Positions 46,325 through 57,794 of a stretch of 64,000 nt of DNA are shown one piece after another (position 1 is the stretch's first letter; each line of letters starts with the position of its first letter). The notes beneath the pieces are model-generated. The model was not told where the DNA came from. It worked only from the letters and a program-made list of their open reading frames with translations, and ran no database searches. The position numbers were made by a program, and so were the translations under genes. Source of the DNA: Septoria linicola (lineage: Eukaryota; Ascomycota; Dothideomycetes; Mycosphaerellales; Mycosphaerellaceae); NCBI GenBank assembly GCA_024114885.1, contig CP099420.1, positions 3,162,001 to 3,226,000 on the forward strand, written 5' to 3'.

Positions 46325-47782
46325 CTAGCTGATATCGAGGACTCTACTCCACTCCGCTGACGGCCTTGTCCTGCGAAATTCCACTTCTGACCCAAAATAT
46401 CCGGCTTCATTCCACGCGTGCATCGTCGCAGAATCGTACGGACCATGAGCAGATCCGCCGTCGCGTGCATCGCTCCATCGGTACTCCCACGCGTCTGCTG
46501 CTCCACTACTGTTGCCATCGTCGGCACCTGTCACGGTTTCTGCGGCCGCTGGCTTCCAGTCTTCGCCGGTCTCCCGGCGATACTGCCGCATGAGGATCTC
46601 GCGCTCTGCCTGGTAGATCTCATGTTGACCGCGGGAGTAAAGAGCATCTGCAGCTCCAGTGATGGCATCGACAGCTTCCCTTCGAGCCTCCTCCTTGGGA
46701 TCAACGCTTCCATTCCCATTGGCCTCGGGCTCATCGACTTCCATGCCATCACTCCTCTTCTGCTGCTTCTTCTGCTTCCACTTGGGCACCTTCTTCTCCG
46801 TCGTCTTGCCCTTACCAAGTCGTTGTAGTGCTTCAAGTGGTGTCTCGCCGGTGTCGAGCTGAGCGATGAGGTTCGAAAGCACATCGCTCGTAAGGACAGC
46901 ATCGTCCTGCATGGCTTTCCTCCGTCGCTCCTCTTCTCGCTTCTCCTCTGCCTCCTTTGCCTTCTTCATGTCCTTCTTGCTCAGGCCTTCCAGCCAGTTA
47001 TCGTTCACAGCATCTGGATCTTGTGCTTTCCTTACAAAGTTCCCTGATTCGTCGAACTTTCCTTCTTCCTCTTCGTTTTTGAGATTGTAGGCATCTAATC
47101 GTGGTGCATGCTTCTTTTTGCTTCCGGCTCCCAGCTCTGCTGCATCCTCCTCGTCCATTTCCTCTGGCAGCTGATCTCGTTCTTCCTCATCTCCAGACGA
47201 TTCTGACTCCTCATCTCGCGCTGGGCGTTTGCCCTTGCCACCCATCAGGATGTCAGCAGACACATGGCCGCCAGCTTCACTGTTCATAACCTGTCCCTCG
47301 ATCTCACTCTGGTCCAGAAATCTCACGTCTTTGCCTTTGCCTTTACCCTCCTTTGCTAACTCTTCGTCATCATCTCCGTCTGGTTGCAAGTCCTCCTCAA
47401 GGTCTGCAAACATATCATCATCGTCCTCATCTTTGCTCTTTGCTTCACTGTCTTTCTTCTTCGCCTTTTCTCTCGCTCGCGCGTCGAAATTGTCGTTGTC
47501 AGAATCTGACTCGTATCCGTCGATATTTACAGCATTGCGTTTCGTATTCGTGCCAGATTTGCCTATCACATCGGCATCGAGGATTATATCCTCTTCGGGT
47601 GCATCTGCTGCCAATGTGCTAGGATTGCGGTAGTCGAAGCGAGGTTTCTTGCTTGTGTTTTCGTGAGAGCGCGCAAAGTCCTCTGCTTCGCGCTTCGGGC
47701 GCGCTGCTGACTTTGCATTGGACATGTTTGCGACTGGAAGAGTGGTCGTGGAAGAATACGTGTGAACATTGAAAGTCCTCAT
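46325..47782 (-). CDS. LIN1: GYF-domain U5 snRNP-associated protein (Lin1/CD2BP2)
   Basis: A single frame of 485 residues. The ATG at 47725 (MSNAKSAARPKREAEDF) is an equally likely start and would remove 19 residues. Most of the protein is charged and disordered, with acidic blocks and YDYRNP-like and FDYRN motifs near residue 50 typical of the family. The GYF domain is at the C-terminus, about residues 425-470 (WEYRW, HGPYDS, MHAWNEAGYFG). Lin1 in yeast and CD2BP2/U5-52K in animals bind Prp6 and Dib1 in the U5 or tri-snRNP, so the likely role is nuclear, in pre-mRNA splicing. No introns found. Confidence 0.9.
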   Translation of the reverse strand: MRTFNVHTYSSTTTLPVANMSNAKSAARPKREAEDFARSHENTSKKPRFDYRNPSTLAADAPEEDIILDADVIGKSGTNTKRNAVNIDGYESDSDNDNFDARAREKAKKKDSEAKSKDEDDDDMFADLEEDLQPDGDDDEELAKEGKGKGKDVRFLDQSEIEGQVMNSEAGGHVSADILMGGKGKRPARDEESESSGDEEERDQLPEEMDEEDAAELGAGSKKKHAPRLDAYNLKNEEEEGKFDESGNFVRKAQDPDAVNDNWLEGLSKKDMKKAKEAEEKREEERRRKAMQDDAVLTSDVLSNLIAQLDTGETPLEALQRLGKGKTTEKKVPKWKQKKQQKRSDGMEVDEPEANGNGSVDPKEEARREAVDAITGAADALYSRGQHEIYQAEREILMRQYRRETGEDWKPAAAETVTGADDGNSSGAADAWEYRWSDARDGGSAHGPYDSATMHAWNEAGYFGSEVEFRRTRPSAEWSRVLDIS

Positions 47783-48337
47783 TCACGAAAGTCGAGCTTG
47801 GAGAGCTCGAATTAGGTCATAGTTGCATGACTCGCGTCAACGCGGCGCTGTGCATTTGGGTGCTAGCAATATGTACATGCAATGACGCCTAAGCTTCATG
47901 CATATGGAATTGGTATCCGATCGAGGCTATCTTCGAGGTGCTGTATACCCTCAAGCCTGTTCACGGCCTTTCGCTCTTTTCCAAATCTCCCCAAAGCCAA
48001 TCCTTTCAATATCGTATACTGCTGTGGACAGCAAGCCGACAGCGGGCTGACAACTTCTTTTGGTCAGAGGTCTACTTGCTTGCTCCACGCGGTGTAACGC
48101 ATCCGACGTACCAGTAGATGCGGACTCAGCAGAAGTCGATTGGGGCTTTTCTGTGATCCAATGACGTACCCTCGGATGTCCAATGTATCAGCTGCCAGCA
48201 GGGCTGATAGACTCCAGTCGGGTCGAGACGCTCAGCTGTATGGTGAGGCCTCGCAGGTGCAACACACCACCAAAAAGACTTCTCCCGTTGGAGAACCTCC
48301 ATATAGTACAATTCAGTCATTGTTGTCGAATACTCTG
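47783..48337. other. Intergenic stretch, no gene seen
   Basis: 555 bp between two minus-strand genes; short overlapping frames only. Confidence 0.5.
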
Positions 48338-49483
48338 CTACCCACCACGCATTGTCTTAGATCCAGGGGGCTCACTCAAGTCGTCCATATTCAGAGCGGT
48401 AATGAAGTCGAGCTGTTCGGTCTGCGGCTCTTTACCACTGTCGTGACGATCATTCATGTGCAGAGCAGCTTCGAGATCGAGGTTGTCATCATCTCCGGTT
48501 TTGCCAAACTCCCGCCCGGCACTCGCCTTCGGGTTCCTGTACTGCTGCTCAAGCTGTTTCCTTCGTGCTTGATCGACATCGGACCAGTCACCTTGCATAC
48601 CATCGCTACTGAGCATGCTACTGCCCAATTTCTCCATCTTTACCATACGCAGACGATCAAGTGCAGTTTTGAAATCGTCCAGAATGATCATATCTGTGAG
48701 ACATCGAAATATGAACGCGAGCTTCCAGAAGGGATTGATGCCATCGGGAAGGCCGGACGATGGAATAGCGTGAGTGACAGCGAGGATATCCGCAATGAGA
48801 AATCCTATGCTCAGCAACATTGCTCCAAGAAGCACTCCAAAGCGCGGTGATGCGCGGATGAGTTCAATGTAACCAAAATCATACCTAGACTTGATATTAT
48901 AGAACAGGTTGCAGGCTGTGAATATCCACCACGGGTCCCGGCAAAGGGCTTCATAAGGTCGCGTCTTGGTGAACAGTCTGCTATTACCGCTGAAGTATAG
49001 GAAGTTCGCCACCACTTCAAGGACCCAATATGGTTGAACCAGGATCACTGTGCCGATGTAGAACATGCTGGCTCTCTTGCTTAGGAATGGTTTGTTTTTC
49101 ATCCATGCAATCACATTGTGTAGGGACCAGCTAGCGTTCAGTGGTATGGCGGTGATACTAAGGTACCAGTTATATACTGGTGCATCTGGATGTGTCAGCA
49201 ACTGTTGAAATCCAGACTTGCAAGTTGATGCTCACTCGTGAAGATGAAGGTGCCATGAAACGTGCCAAGAAGTAGCTGGACAATGTCAGTCTACGACGTC
49301 TCGCTGACCGTGACGTTACCTCCTCACCTCAATGACGATCAGCTTATGCAGCAGAATGCGTCGACGCATGTTGGAAAATGCAACGCAGGCCATGATTATC
49401 AGCGAGCCGACCATAAACCCTTGGGCCCACGACTCGAGTATCAGCCCAAGGGGATCGGTCGGCTTCTCTACATCGAGTGTCAT
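48338..49483 (-). CDS. Multi-pass integral membrane protein, unknown function
   Basis: Three exons (49483-49328, 49275-49236, 49185-48338) with introns of 52 and 50 nt encode 347 residues. Hydrophobic segments at about 22-36, 53-70, 70-90, 105-130, 145-165, 175-200 and 205-230 suggest five to seven transmembrane passes, with the conserved-looking pieces LLLGTFHGTFIFTNAPVYNW, MFYIGTVILVQPYWVLEVVA and YNIKSRYDFGYIELIRASPR. The last about 110 residues are polar and cytosolic. The layout is like fungal proteins of the rhodopsin/Pth11-like membrane type, but I cannot assign a family. The middle exon of only 40 nt is supported because it keeps frame and a consensus on all four splice sites. Confidence 0.8.
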
Positions 49484-49976
49484 CGTCGTGTTCGTCGCCG
49501 TGGAATCCAGCTTGCCAAGCTTGTGAGGAGATGACTAGAAGTGGCTAGGGCACGCGCGCGTGAAATCGAGTTGGCAGTTCGCAATCGCCCATGGCCCACA
49601 CAGCCTACGAGCACAATCGCTGAGCCTAGTGATGGAAAGAGGGAAAGCTGGTGCGTGATGCAAAGTTCATCGTCAAAGGGATTTTGGAGCTGACGAGAAT
49701 TGCCATGAGGTGAGTGAGCTAGGGTCTGTTCGTGCGGGTGCGGAGTGGTTGTTTAGCTAGCGGGTGTGTCATCATCGGCGCGCACCACCACACCTTTACG
49801 CTCTCCATATTCATTCGATTCACAAAGCCACGCGGATTTGCCGGCTTTGTAGCTGAGAGTCGGACTGAAGAAGCTCGAGTGGTTATATAGGCTGATGAGT
49901 GAGCCACAAGAATGCAGCCAGCCAATTTCTACTAGTCCATCGCCGTGGCTACGTCAGCAAAAAGTCGTGTCTCGGC
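49484..49976. other. Intergenic stretch left of second transposon
   Basis: Upstream region of the membrane protein gene up to the transposon boundary; no gene recognised. Confidence 0.5.
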
Positions 49977-49978
49977 TA

Positions 49979-50022
49979 GAAGTCATCCCCGCGTAACGCT
50001 CAGACCACGTAACGCTCAAACT
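49979..50022 (+). repeat. Left terminal inverted repeat of the second transposon
   Basis: About 44 bp. The first 23 bases match the other end exactly, then a few differences. CGTAACGCTC occurs twice, 17 bp apart, so this repeat also contains an internal direct duplication. Confidence 0.85.
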
Positions 50023-50160
50023 CTAAGAACATGTCGTTAGTATTTGGAGTCACTTATCTCAATGACCAATTGACCGATTCGCTTCATTTCAAGTGCGTTA
50101 GATCGCCTATATACTAATCTTGCTTATGTCAACTTTTAGTATTACAATGCGGCTTCGTTG

Positions 50161-52026
50161 TTATTGTTTCTTAATAGCTGGCTTTGCCGGCTTGTCTACT
50201 ACTACATTGTCTAGACTATTAAATACTAGTTGTTGCAGCTTCTTAACTAACGTAACGTGCTTGCTTCTTCGTATTAGTCTTGCTAAGGCTTGTAGTTTAG
50301 TATTAAGTAGCTAGTTATATTGTTTAACCTACTTCTTAAACTCCTTTATAATAGTAGTCTATCGCTGTTTTTCCTCCTTATCCTTCTTTACCTATAACCT
50401 AGCTATAATACGTTATTCTTTAAGTATCTTCTATTATAAGCTCTTAAGCTATTACTCCTACTTCTTATATTATTTATCTAGCTTATTCTGCTCCTTAGCC
50501 TACTTACGTTATATCTGTAGCTTAAGAGTACGTATAATCTTCGCTAGAGACTAAAATATCCCTCCTTAGCCGCCCTTAGTACGTATCTCTTTAACTACCG
50601 TCTTGCTACGCTTGCGCTTCTTCTTCTCTTTAACTAGAGCCTTACGAAAGCCCTTATTCTTAGCCTCAAGTAGTACTACGTTAGTAGTTAGCTTCAGAAT
50701 AGTGCTATTAAGTTTCTTAACCTTGGACTTAGTCTCTACGTCTAGAACGTGCTTTGTAGTCTCTTTGACGATAGCTCTAATCTACTAGAATTAAGAAGTA
50801 GATAGTCTAGAGCTACTATTACTTCTAGCTATACTAGGTCGTATCGTTAGTATTAGTTTCTTCTTCTTCGGCTTAAGCGCTTTAAGGACTATATCGCGGT
50901 AGAGAGGGTATATACTAGTAGCTTAGAAGCCTAAGAGGATATTATATTAGCTTAGAGCTTGCTCCTATACTAGATAAAACAGCCTAAAGAAGTCACGCTT
51001 AGAGATAGAGGATAGTCCTTAATAGCGAGTAAGATAGTTGTTTAGAGCGCTATAATAGTACTAAGCTAGTAGACTAAACACCTTAACGTCTAGAGGCTAT
51101 AATCTATACGTTATATACGGTAGAAACATAATAACGAAGATCCTATACGCTATAGCCTATTTAAGGAACTCTATAGTAATATACGAGCCGTAGCTATCTA
51201 ATATAAGCATTCTCTAGTCTCTTCCGCGGCGAGCTTTCTCTTTAGTAAAGCGATCGAATATCTCTTTAAGCTAGGCTATGCCTAGCTTATTATCTATCTA
51301 GCCGTTCGTAGAGGATATAAATAGAGCTATATACTTCGTTATATTAAGATCCTATACCTAAGAGTCTTAGATATTACTAGAAGTAGCTTTATAGATTAGG
51401 CCTAGAGGAATTACTATACTATCTACGTAGATACAAGCTAGTATTGTAATCTACTCTCTATTACTATCCTAAATACTTATAGTAAGCTCCTTAGCTTTAT
51501 TAGACTACTTAGTAAAGATACGCTTACACTTCTACATGAAACTAATTATAAACCCCTTCTTATCTACGTTATATATATTAGCTAGTATAATCTCGTAATC
51601 CCTTATCTTAAGCTCTAGAACATCGTAGAATAGGCCTATTATATATAGGTTCTTAGCTCGTAAGCGGTCCTTATCGAGAGGGTTAAGATATCCGGAATCA
51701 ATCTTATAGTAGTATCGTTTTACGAAGTTAGTAACCTAGTTCTTTCCTAGTACCCTCCTCCTAATCTCTATAGCGAATATATAGACCTAAGTAGGAGTTA
51801 GTAGTATACTTAGCCGTATAAGCTTATTAATATACTCTACGAGCGTTCTTTCCTAGGTATCGTTAAGGAGTTATTAGGACTCGATTTTGTGTCGTATTAA
51901 AGCTACAGTTCTATTCTACCGTCTACCGAGCTTATAACGACAGACATAATACTCTTTAGTAATCTATAATATATTATACTTATCTGACAGGGCTAGGGCC
52001 TCAAGTGCAGCCTTAATTGGGTCCAT
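50161..52026 (-). pseudogene. Degenerate pogo/Fot1 transposase of the second element
   Basis: An ATG at 52026 begins a frame that can be followed without net indel for 621 codons to a TAA at 50163-50161 (or 639 codons to a TAG further on). It starts with about 25 clean codons (MDPIKAALEALALSDKYN) and then has many TAG/TAA codons where Gln is expected, separated by family-like pieces such as LLTPT-x-VYIFA, VTNFVKRYY and NVDKKGF in the DDE region. The Lys-rich C-terminus ends in PAKPAIKK. The pattern of stops without indels is what RIP produces. The copy is non-functional. Confidence 0.85.
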
Positions 52027-52071
52027 ATTGGCTATCTAATTGATGTTGTAACATGCATAGTTTGAAGCCAA

Positions 52072-52114
52072 AGTTGAGCGTCACGTGTGCCGAGCGTTAC
52101 GCGGGGATGACTTC
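52072..52114 (-). repeat. Right terminal inverted repeat of the second transposon
   Basis: Inverse copy of the left repeat; reads GAAGTCATCCCCGCGTAACG on the minus strand, then a second, slightly diverged CGTGACGCTC unit. Confidence 0.85.
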
Positions 52115-52116
52115 TA

Positions 52117-52918
52117 GGGAGGATCTGCCCCTCTGACGGCGTCTGTGGTTTCTCCATTTCGCACCTCGTTCGTGGCAGAAGACAGTCCTACAGTCCATTT
52201 CGAGGCATGAGCTGAGAATTCCATAAGTGATGAGGGTCTCGACTGACAACGCTAGGCGAAGATTAGACGCAGATACCTAAGTAAAGTCTGCGGTGGTCGT
52301 TGCCCTAGTATGCCCGCAGTTCTCGCCAAGCTCGAGAGCAGTCTATGAGGTCGTGGCCATGCTGGCGAAGAGAACAGCAAGCATAGTCATCTATTCCTGC
52401 GATCTGCCAAGCATCTCTTCGACAACACATGAGAATCGTGTCTAATCACGTCGCCAACGACCCCTCTTCAAATCCTCACAGGTTCAGTGGTAGACCCGCC
52501 AAGGATGCATTCCTGGCCTACTTTCTCGCAAGCACGCAACAGCCCCACGACCACACACAATGCACGCTATCGTCACAAATCCATATCTTTCAAGCCAATG
52601 TTCAAGCAGATCGACGTTGTCGACCAAAGAGAGCTGCAGGAACAGCTTAGCCGACCTGCATTATTCCCCGGACTGCATCTTCATTTAGGGTAGCTACATC
52701 CACCTTCCGAAGACTCTCGATGATATTTGCTGGCAGCGTGACCGGTTGCTGATGGATTTTGAGAGAGCTGACGTTGTCACTCTCTTGCTAGGCGGAGACG
52801 ACTTCTGTTCGGCCTGTCGGGATACCCCTTCATATAACAGCGAGCACGGAATGCTAAGCCAGAGCTTACCGTTCCTGCCACTGTGTCATCACCCATCTGA
52901 ACAGCAATAACCTATATC
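52117..52918. other. Intergenic stretch, no gene seen
   Basis: Right flank of the transposon and upstream region of the GH43 gene; no recognised feature. Confidence 0.5.
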
Positions 52919-54082
52919 ATGTTGACAATTACGCTCTCAATCGTGTTTCTCGGACTTATCAGTGCTGCTTCGTGTCGACCGATATTCAGACATGATGTTT
53001 ATACGAAGAATCTGGTCAAGAGAGACAGCATATCAGGGCCGAAGATCAATGGAGCTAACTTTCCAGGTATCGTATGGTTTCATTTACTATCATGACTCAG
53101 CTAACGCAACATAGATCCCGGGTTGATATTTGTAGACAAGTGGTATGCGTTCGCTACACGTACCATCGGCAGTAGTATACACATTCAAGTCGCGACTTCC
53201 TTGGATTTTGACGAGTGGTCTCTACATTACAACTCGGACGGGACACAATACAATGTATTACAGAACCTACCGGCTTGGGCAGTGCAGGATGTACCGAATA
53301 CTTGGGCTCCAGATGTCAATCAGCTCGTAAGTCTGTCCACATGCGTGCGTGAGAGTTCCTCTGATCCAATCACAGGACGATGGTAGTTTCGTAATGTACT
53401 TCAGCGCGAGCACAATTGAAGATACTACCAAGCACTGCGTAGGAGCAGCAGTTTCCGACAACGTGCTCGGCCCATACACGCCTACAAGCGATGAGCCACT
53501 ATTCTGCCCGCTATCCGAAGGAGGTGCAATCGATGCAGCTGGCTACAACGACGATGGACAGCGATATATCGTCTACAAAGTCGATGGCAACTCGCTAGGC
53601 CACGGAGGAGCTTGCAACAACCAAGGTGAGTTCCATGGCAATGCGTTGTCGAGCATAGCTGATCGTTCTCAGTCGAGCCAATAGTCCCCACCCCTCTAAA
53701 GCTGCAGCCAGTAGCTTCAGACGGCTACACTCTTCAAGGAGATGCGACCATATTACTCGATCATGTCGGCGCCACAGACGACGGCATTCTTGAAGCACCA
53801 GTGGTAGTCAAGAAAGACGGGATATACTTCTTACTATTCAGCTCTGGCTGCTTCACCACCACGAACTACGATGTCGATTACGCTACAGCAGACTCGATCA
53901 CTGGACCTTACACGAGAGCAGCCTCCCCACTGATCTCGACTGGCCAGGATGGCCTCCAGGGACCAGGCGGAGCGGATGTCTCGAAAGATCTGAAGTATTT
54001 ACTGTTCCACGCAAACTACGGCAATGGACGTGGACTGTTCACCGCGATGGTGACTATAGACGGACAGACTCTGACAGTATGA
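52919..54082 (+). CDS. Secreted glycoside hydrolase family 43 enzyme
   Basis: Four exons (52919-53066, 53115-53326, 53376-53625, 53673-54082) with introns of 47-49 nt encode 339 residues. The first about 19 residues (MLTITLSIVFLGLISAAS) are a signal peptide, followed by a KR site near residue 35 that could be a Kex2 cleavage point. The three GH43 acidic residues can be placed: base Asp50 in DPGLIF, pKa-tuning Asp173 in AIDAAGYNDDG, and acid Glu244 in EAPVVVKKDGIYFLL. These enzymes are five-bladed beta-propellers that release arabinose or xylose from plant cell-wall polysaccharides. The exact subfamily is not determined. It converges on the gene that ends at 54185. Confidence 0.9.
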
Positions 54083-54184
54083 GAACTAGTAGACAAGCAG
54101 AGAATACGGCAGATCATGTACCAAGTAATGAAACCAGAACTTTATTTTGCAAAAACCACACCTCCAAGCTTTCAGTTTACTCTA

Positions 54185-56423
54185 TTAATCCCAGTGCGCG
54201 AAGTTCTGCAAGACCACACCCTCATCTTTCCGAGCCACGAGTCGTCCGACTTTGTACACTTTCTCCCCTGCGCTTGTCAACGCCTCAGTAGCAGCAGCCA
54301 CGTTGGACTCCTTGACAGCTATCACCATGCCCAGACCAGTATTCCAAGTACGCGCAAACTCCCGACTGCTGACATTGCCAGCCTTCTTCAGCCACTGCAG
54401 CACATCAGGCACTGGCCATGCCCCAGCATCGATCTCTGCAGCGAGATGCTTCGGCAGCATGCGAGGGACGTTGTCTTCAAGACCTCCTCCTGTGATGTGT
54501 GCCATTCCGAGGAGGAGATCCTTCTTCACTGCTGCAAGCAGTGGCTTGACGTAAATGCGAGTAGGCTCGAGCAAGCTATCACCAACTGTGATGTTTTGTG
54601 CCCAGGGAGCCTGGTCGTGGAAGCCAAGACCTTTCTTCTCGAGAATCTTCCGTACGAGCGAGAAGCCGTTGGAGTGCACGCCACTGCTGGACAGACCGAG
54701 AAGCACATCGCCGTCGCTCATGGCGTCGAAGTCAGGAAGGACTTTCTGGCCTTGTCGAATCACACCAGTAGCGGCACCGCCAGCATCGAAGTCCTTGCCA
54801 GAATACATGCCTGGCATTTCTGCAGTCTCGCCACCGACGAGTGCCGCGCCGGCTTGCTTGCAGCCTTCTGCGACGCCTTTGATGAAGTTCGCCGCGTCTT
54901 CTGGGATGAGCTTGGAGCAGGCGTAGTAGTCCATGAAAGTGATTGGCTCAGCGCCTTGGACTACGAGATCGTTGACGTTCATGGCGACAAGGTCGATTCC
55001 CACGCCTTGGAACTGCTCCATTTCGAATGCAATCTTGAGCTTTGTGCCGACACCGTCGATAGCTTGCACGATGATTGGTGCGTCTTCACCGAATCCAGCT
55101 GCTTTGAGGTCGAAGACTCCGCCGAAGCCGCCGATCACAGCATCAGTGCCCGGTCGGCTTGTGGATTTCACGGCAGGCTTGATGAGTTGCACGAAGTCGT
55201 TGCCCGCATCGATCGAAACACCAGCATCGGCGTAGGTCATGCCGTTGGTCTGCTCCTTTGAGCTCGACTCCTCAGACACAGTCAGGCCATCAAATGCTGG
55301 CTCAAGCAGCTTCCATGTGCAGGTAATGTTCTCCTGCTTGAACTGCTCCAAAAGGTGGTTGGCGATCTGATCGAAGTTCTCAGTGGCCAAGGCGAGGATG
55401 GTCGGTCCTGCGCCCGAGAGGCAGATGCCCAGCAGTCCAGGATGTGAGTCGGGTGTGACGGATTTGAGGATCTCCGTCAATCCTGGGATCAGGCCTTGAC
55501 GGTAAGGCTGGTGCAGACGATCCTGCATGCCATCGTAGATAAGCTCCGCATTTGGCGGGCTCTGGCCAAGTGCTGTGGTCAACAGTGCAACACGCTGCAG
55601 GTTGAAGATCGCATCTTCTTTTGTGTATGCGCCAGGTACAGCTTCACGAGCCTTTGCAGTTGCGACTTCGAAGTCTGGGATGATGGCAATGCACTTGATC
55701 TCCTTCGCCCAAGGAAACCTAATATGCTTTGCGATGTTGTGTGGCGGGACAGGAGGCTTGAGACCAGTGTCTTCACCACCTTGAGGCATGGGAAGCACTT
55801 CTGACATTGGAATCTCTCTTCGCTTGACATCAACGGGATCCAGCTTCTTGGTGTAGCTGCCGACAAAGCCACCGTACATGGAGGCCGCGACGTTGTCTGG
55901 GTGCTTCTCGATCATGAGACAGAAGTCCAGCAGTCGGTCCTTGTCGAGCTTCAGATCTCCGACAACGTTGCCCAATGCTACACCAGCGACAATGGCAGCG
56001 CCAGAAGAGCCAAGGCCTCGACCAAAGGGAATCGCATTGTTGATGTGAACATGTGTTGGTACCGGGAATGACCGTTGATCGTGACATCTCAGCACGTACA
56101 GTGCGATTCTTGTGATGAAGTGGCGACTGGCGTCGAGATCCACTTGGTCGGCTCCAAGGCCTTCTTGTGTGATTCTGCAATTCTGGGGTGCAGTTTTAGA
56201 TTGCTCATCGTTGACAGTGACTCTGAGCTCGAGGTACTCCGAGAGTGCAAGTCCGATTACATCGTAGCCAGGTCCTTGATACGGTCAGACGAGGTCAAGA
56301 GGGCGATTTGGGAGTTGACTTACCAATGTTGGCAGAGGAGCATGGCACCCCTACATTTATTTAGCAGTCATTCAATGCTAGCGTTATGTGAGAAGCGAGC
56401 GTACTGATCAGTGTGGTCGCCAT
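54185..56423 (-). CDS. Homoserine kinase - AIR synthetase fusion
   Basis: Three exons (56423-56405, 56350-56324, 56274-54185) with introns of 54 and 49 nt encode 711 residues in one frame. Residues 1 to about 350 are a complete homoserine kinase like yeast Thr1: SSANIGPGYD, PFGRGLGSSGAA and LSGAGPTILALATENF are the three GHMP motifs. After a linker (SEESSSKEQTNG) a complete AIR synthetase (PurM) runs from about 361 to 711: TYADAGVSIDAGN, DGVGTKLKIAFEM, GGETAEMPGMYSG and AHITGGGLEDNVPR. The first domain phosphorylates homoserine for threonine synthesis; the second closes the imidazole ring of purines. In yeast AIR synthetase is instead joined to GAR synthetase (Ade5,7). The junction codon ATG at 55240-55238 shows no stop, frameshift or splice site around it. 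Both domains appear catalytically intact. Confidence 0.93.
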
Positions 56424-57011
56424 GATTTCAGGTATGAAGTGATTGAGGCAAAGACTGCTAAATGCCTCTGCTAGCGACACAAGATCACCTGCAGACTTGA
56501 TATAGGCGAACGGCAGATGTAGGATGACTCGTCGGATCAGACCGCCGAATCACAATGGTCGCACTTGGGTGAATTTTTGGAGCTCTCTCACAGCTTTTCA
56601 GCCACTGTGGCGCACAAGCGAGCATGACTAAGGAGAGCTAGCCGCTTACAGAACTCTATCGATCCACTTCGCACGAATGGTGACCATGGTTGATCTAGGA
56701 ACAAGACTCCGACCCATCATCTGATTCACAACGCAAGTCTAATTGCTACTCTCAGTGTACTCAGCTTCAAAGGTCTCCTTGCAACTGTGTCTCCAAACAA
56801 ATCCCGTCTTGACTAATGTTTTCACGCACAAACTCTTCGCCCGCCCGGACGTGCCTTGCTTGCATATGCCATCGCCCTAGGCCAAACTTGAGTCTTTCCA
56901 TATCTCCAGAGTCACTTTCAAGCCCATGAAAGTATGTTCTCTGCCCACGTTCGACATCGTGACCAGACCGCGACTGCACACATAGACCATGGCGTAAGTC
57001 TTCGACGGCAA
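56424..57011. other. Intergenic stretch, no gene seen
   Basis: Upstream region of the fusion gene; only short frames. Confidence 0.5.
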
Positions 57012-57794
57012 TTACATGTCAGCCTGAATTCGAGCAAGACAGCGATCGAACGCCTGCTCGATGTGTGCAAGCTCTATATCCTGCTGCGCCTCATCCCAGT
57101 GCACTGCGATCTCGTTGGCTTCGTTGAGTAGCCGAGTGACCAGATCACATGCCCGTTCGAGAAGTTGCTCGCATGTCTCGCCCGCCCGCACACCTTCCAT
57201 CTCCAGCTGTTGAAATGACTGCTCGGCAGTGGTACCAGTTCGAACATGTTCCAGCTCTTGCTGCCCAGCCGTCACTTTCGTAGCCCCAGCTTCTACATCG
57301 ACGGTGTCTTTAGCGGCTGGGGAGGTGGCCGTAGCTGCACTACCATCGCACGGCATGAGGTTTGGTGCGAGTACAGGTGATGAGGCGCTGAACATGGCTT
57401 CCAAGCGTGCGAGGATTGCACCGCGTCCGGCTTGTGCGAGTTCTTGCTCTTGCCCGGCTAGCGTTCCTGGAGGAGTGTCGCTCACGCTGACTGGCACTTT
57501 GTCCAGCTGACTTGTGACTGCAACAGCCTGTCCCGTATGCTGCCCCGAGGTCTCACCAGCTTTGATGCCTTGAACTTCGACATGGTCGGCGCTATTTTCG
57601 TGCTCGCACACTGGTACTGCGTACGTGAGAGCTGTACCTCGCTCAACGTCCTGCTCCGAGTCTGGTGTGTCTGTGCTTGTACTGGTGGCGTCGCGTTCAG
57701 CTACATTCGTGTTGATGTCGGTACCATCATTGCCTACAGTGGCGCTTCCAACAGCTTCAGTGCCAGGCCAAAAGCGAGAGAGCCACCCAGGCAT
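57012..57794 (-). CDS. Hypothetical protein with internal repeat and helical C-terminus
   Basis: A 260-residue frame from an ATG at 57794. It is acidic, Thr/Ala/Glu-rich and contains a degenerate internal repeat (VQGIKAGETSGQ near residue 74 and MEGVRAGETCEQ near residue 200). The last about 60 residues (from CEQLLERACDLVTRLLNEAN) are a strong amphipathic helix or coiled coil. No signal peptide, membrane segment or known family. It lies 87 bp downstream of another minus-strand gene with a similar helical character. Confidence 0.5.
   Translation of the reverse strand: MPGWLSRFWPGTEAVGSATVGNDGTDINTNVAERDATSTSTDTPDSEQDVERGTALTYAVPVCEHENSADHVEVQGIKAGETSGQHTGQAVAVTSQLDKVPVSVSDTPPGTLAGQEQELAQAGRGAILARLEAMFSASSPVLAPNLMPCDGSAATATSPAAKDTVDVEAGATKVTAGQQELEHVRTGTTAEQSFQQLEMEGVRAGETCEQLLERACDLVTRLLNEANEIAVHWDEAQQDIELAHIEQAFDRCLARIQADM

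Larger units (their letters stand above)
49979..52114 (-). mobile_element. Second pogo/Fot1-type DNA transposon, RIP-damaged
   Basis: The 2136-bp element has inverted ends starting GAAGTCATCCCCGCGTAACG on each side and TA dinucleotides outside (49977-49978 and 52115-52116). Its terminal repeats do not match those of the element at 3746-5573, so it is another family. Inside is a minus-strand transposase frame. As in the first element, the interior is TpA-rich and CpA-poor while the ends keep normal composition, the mark of RIP. Confidence 0.9.
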
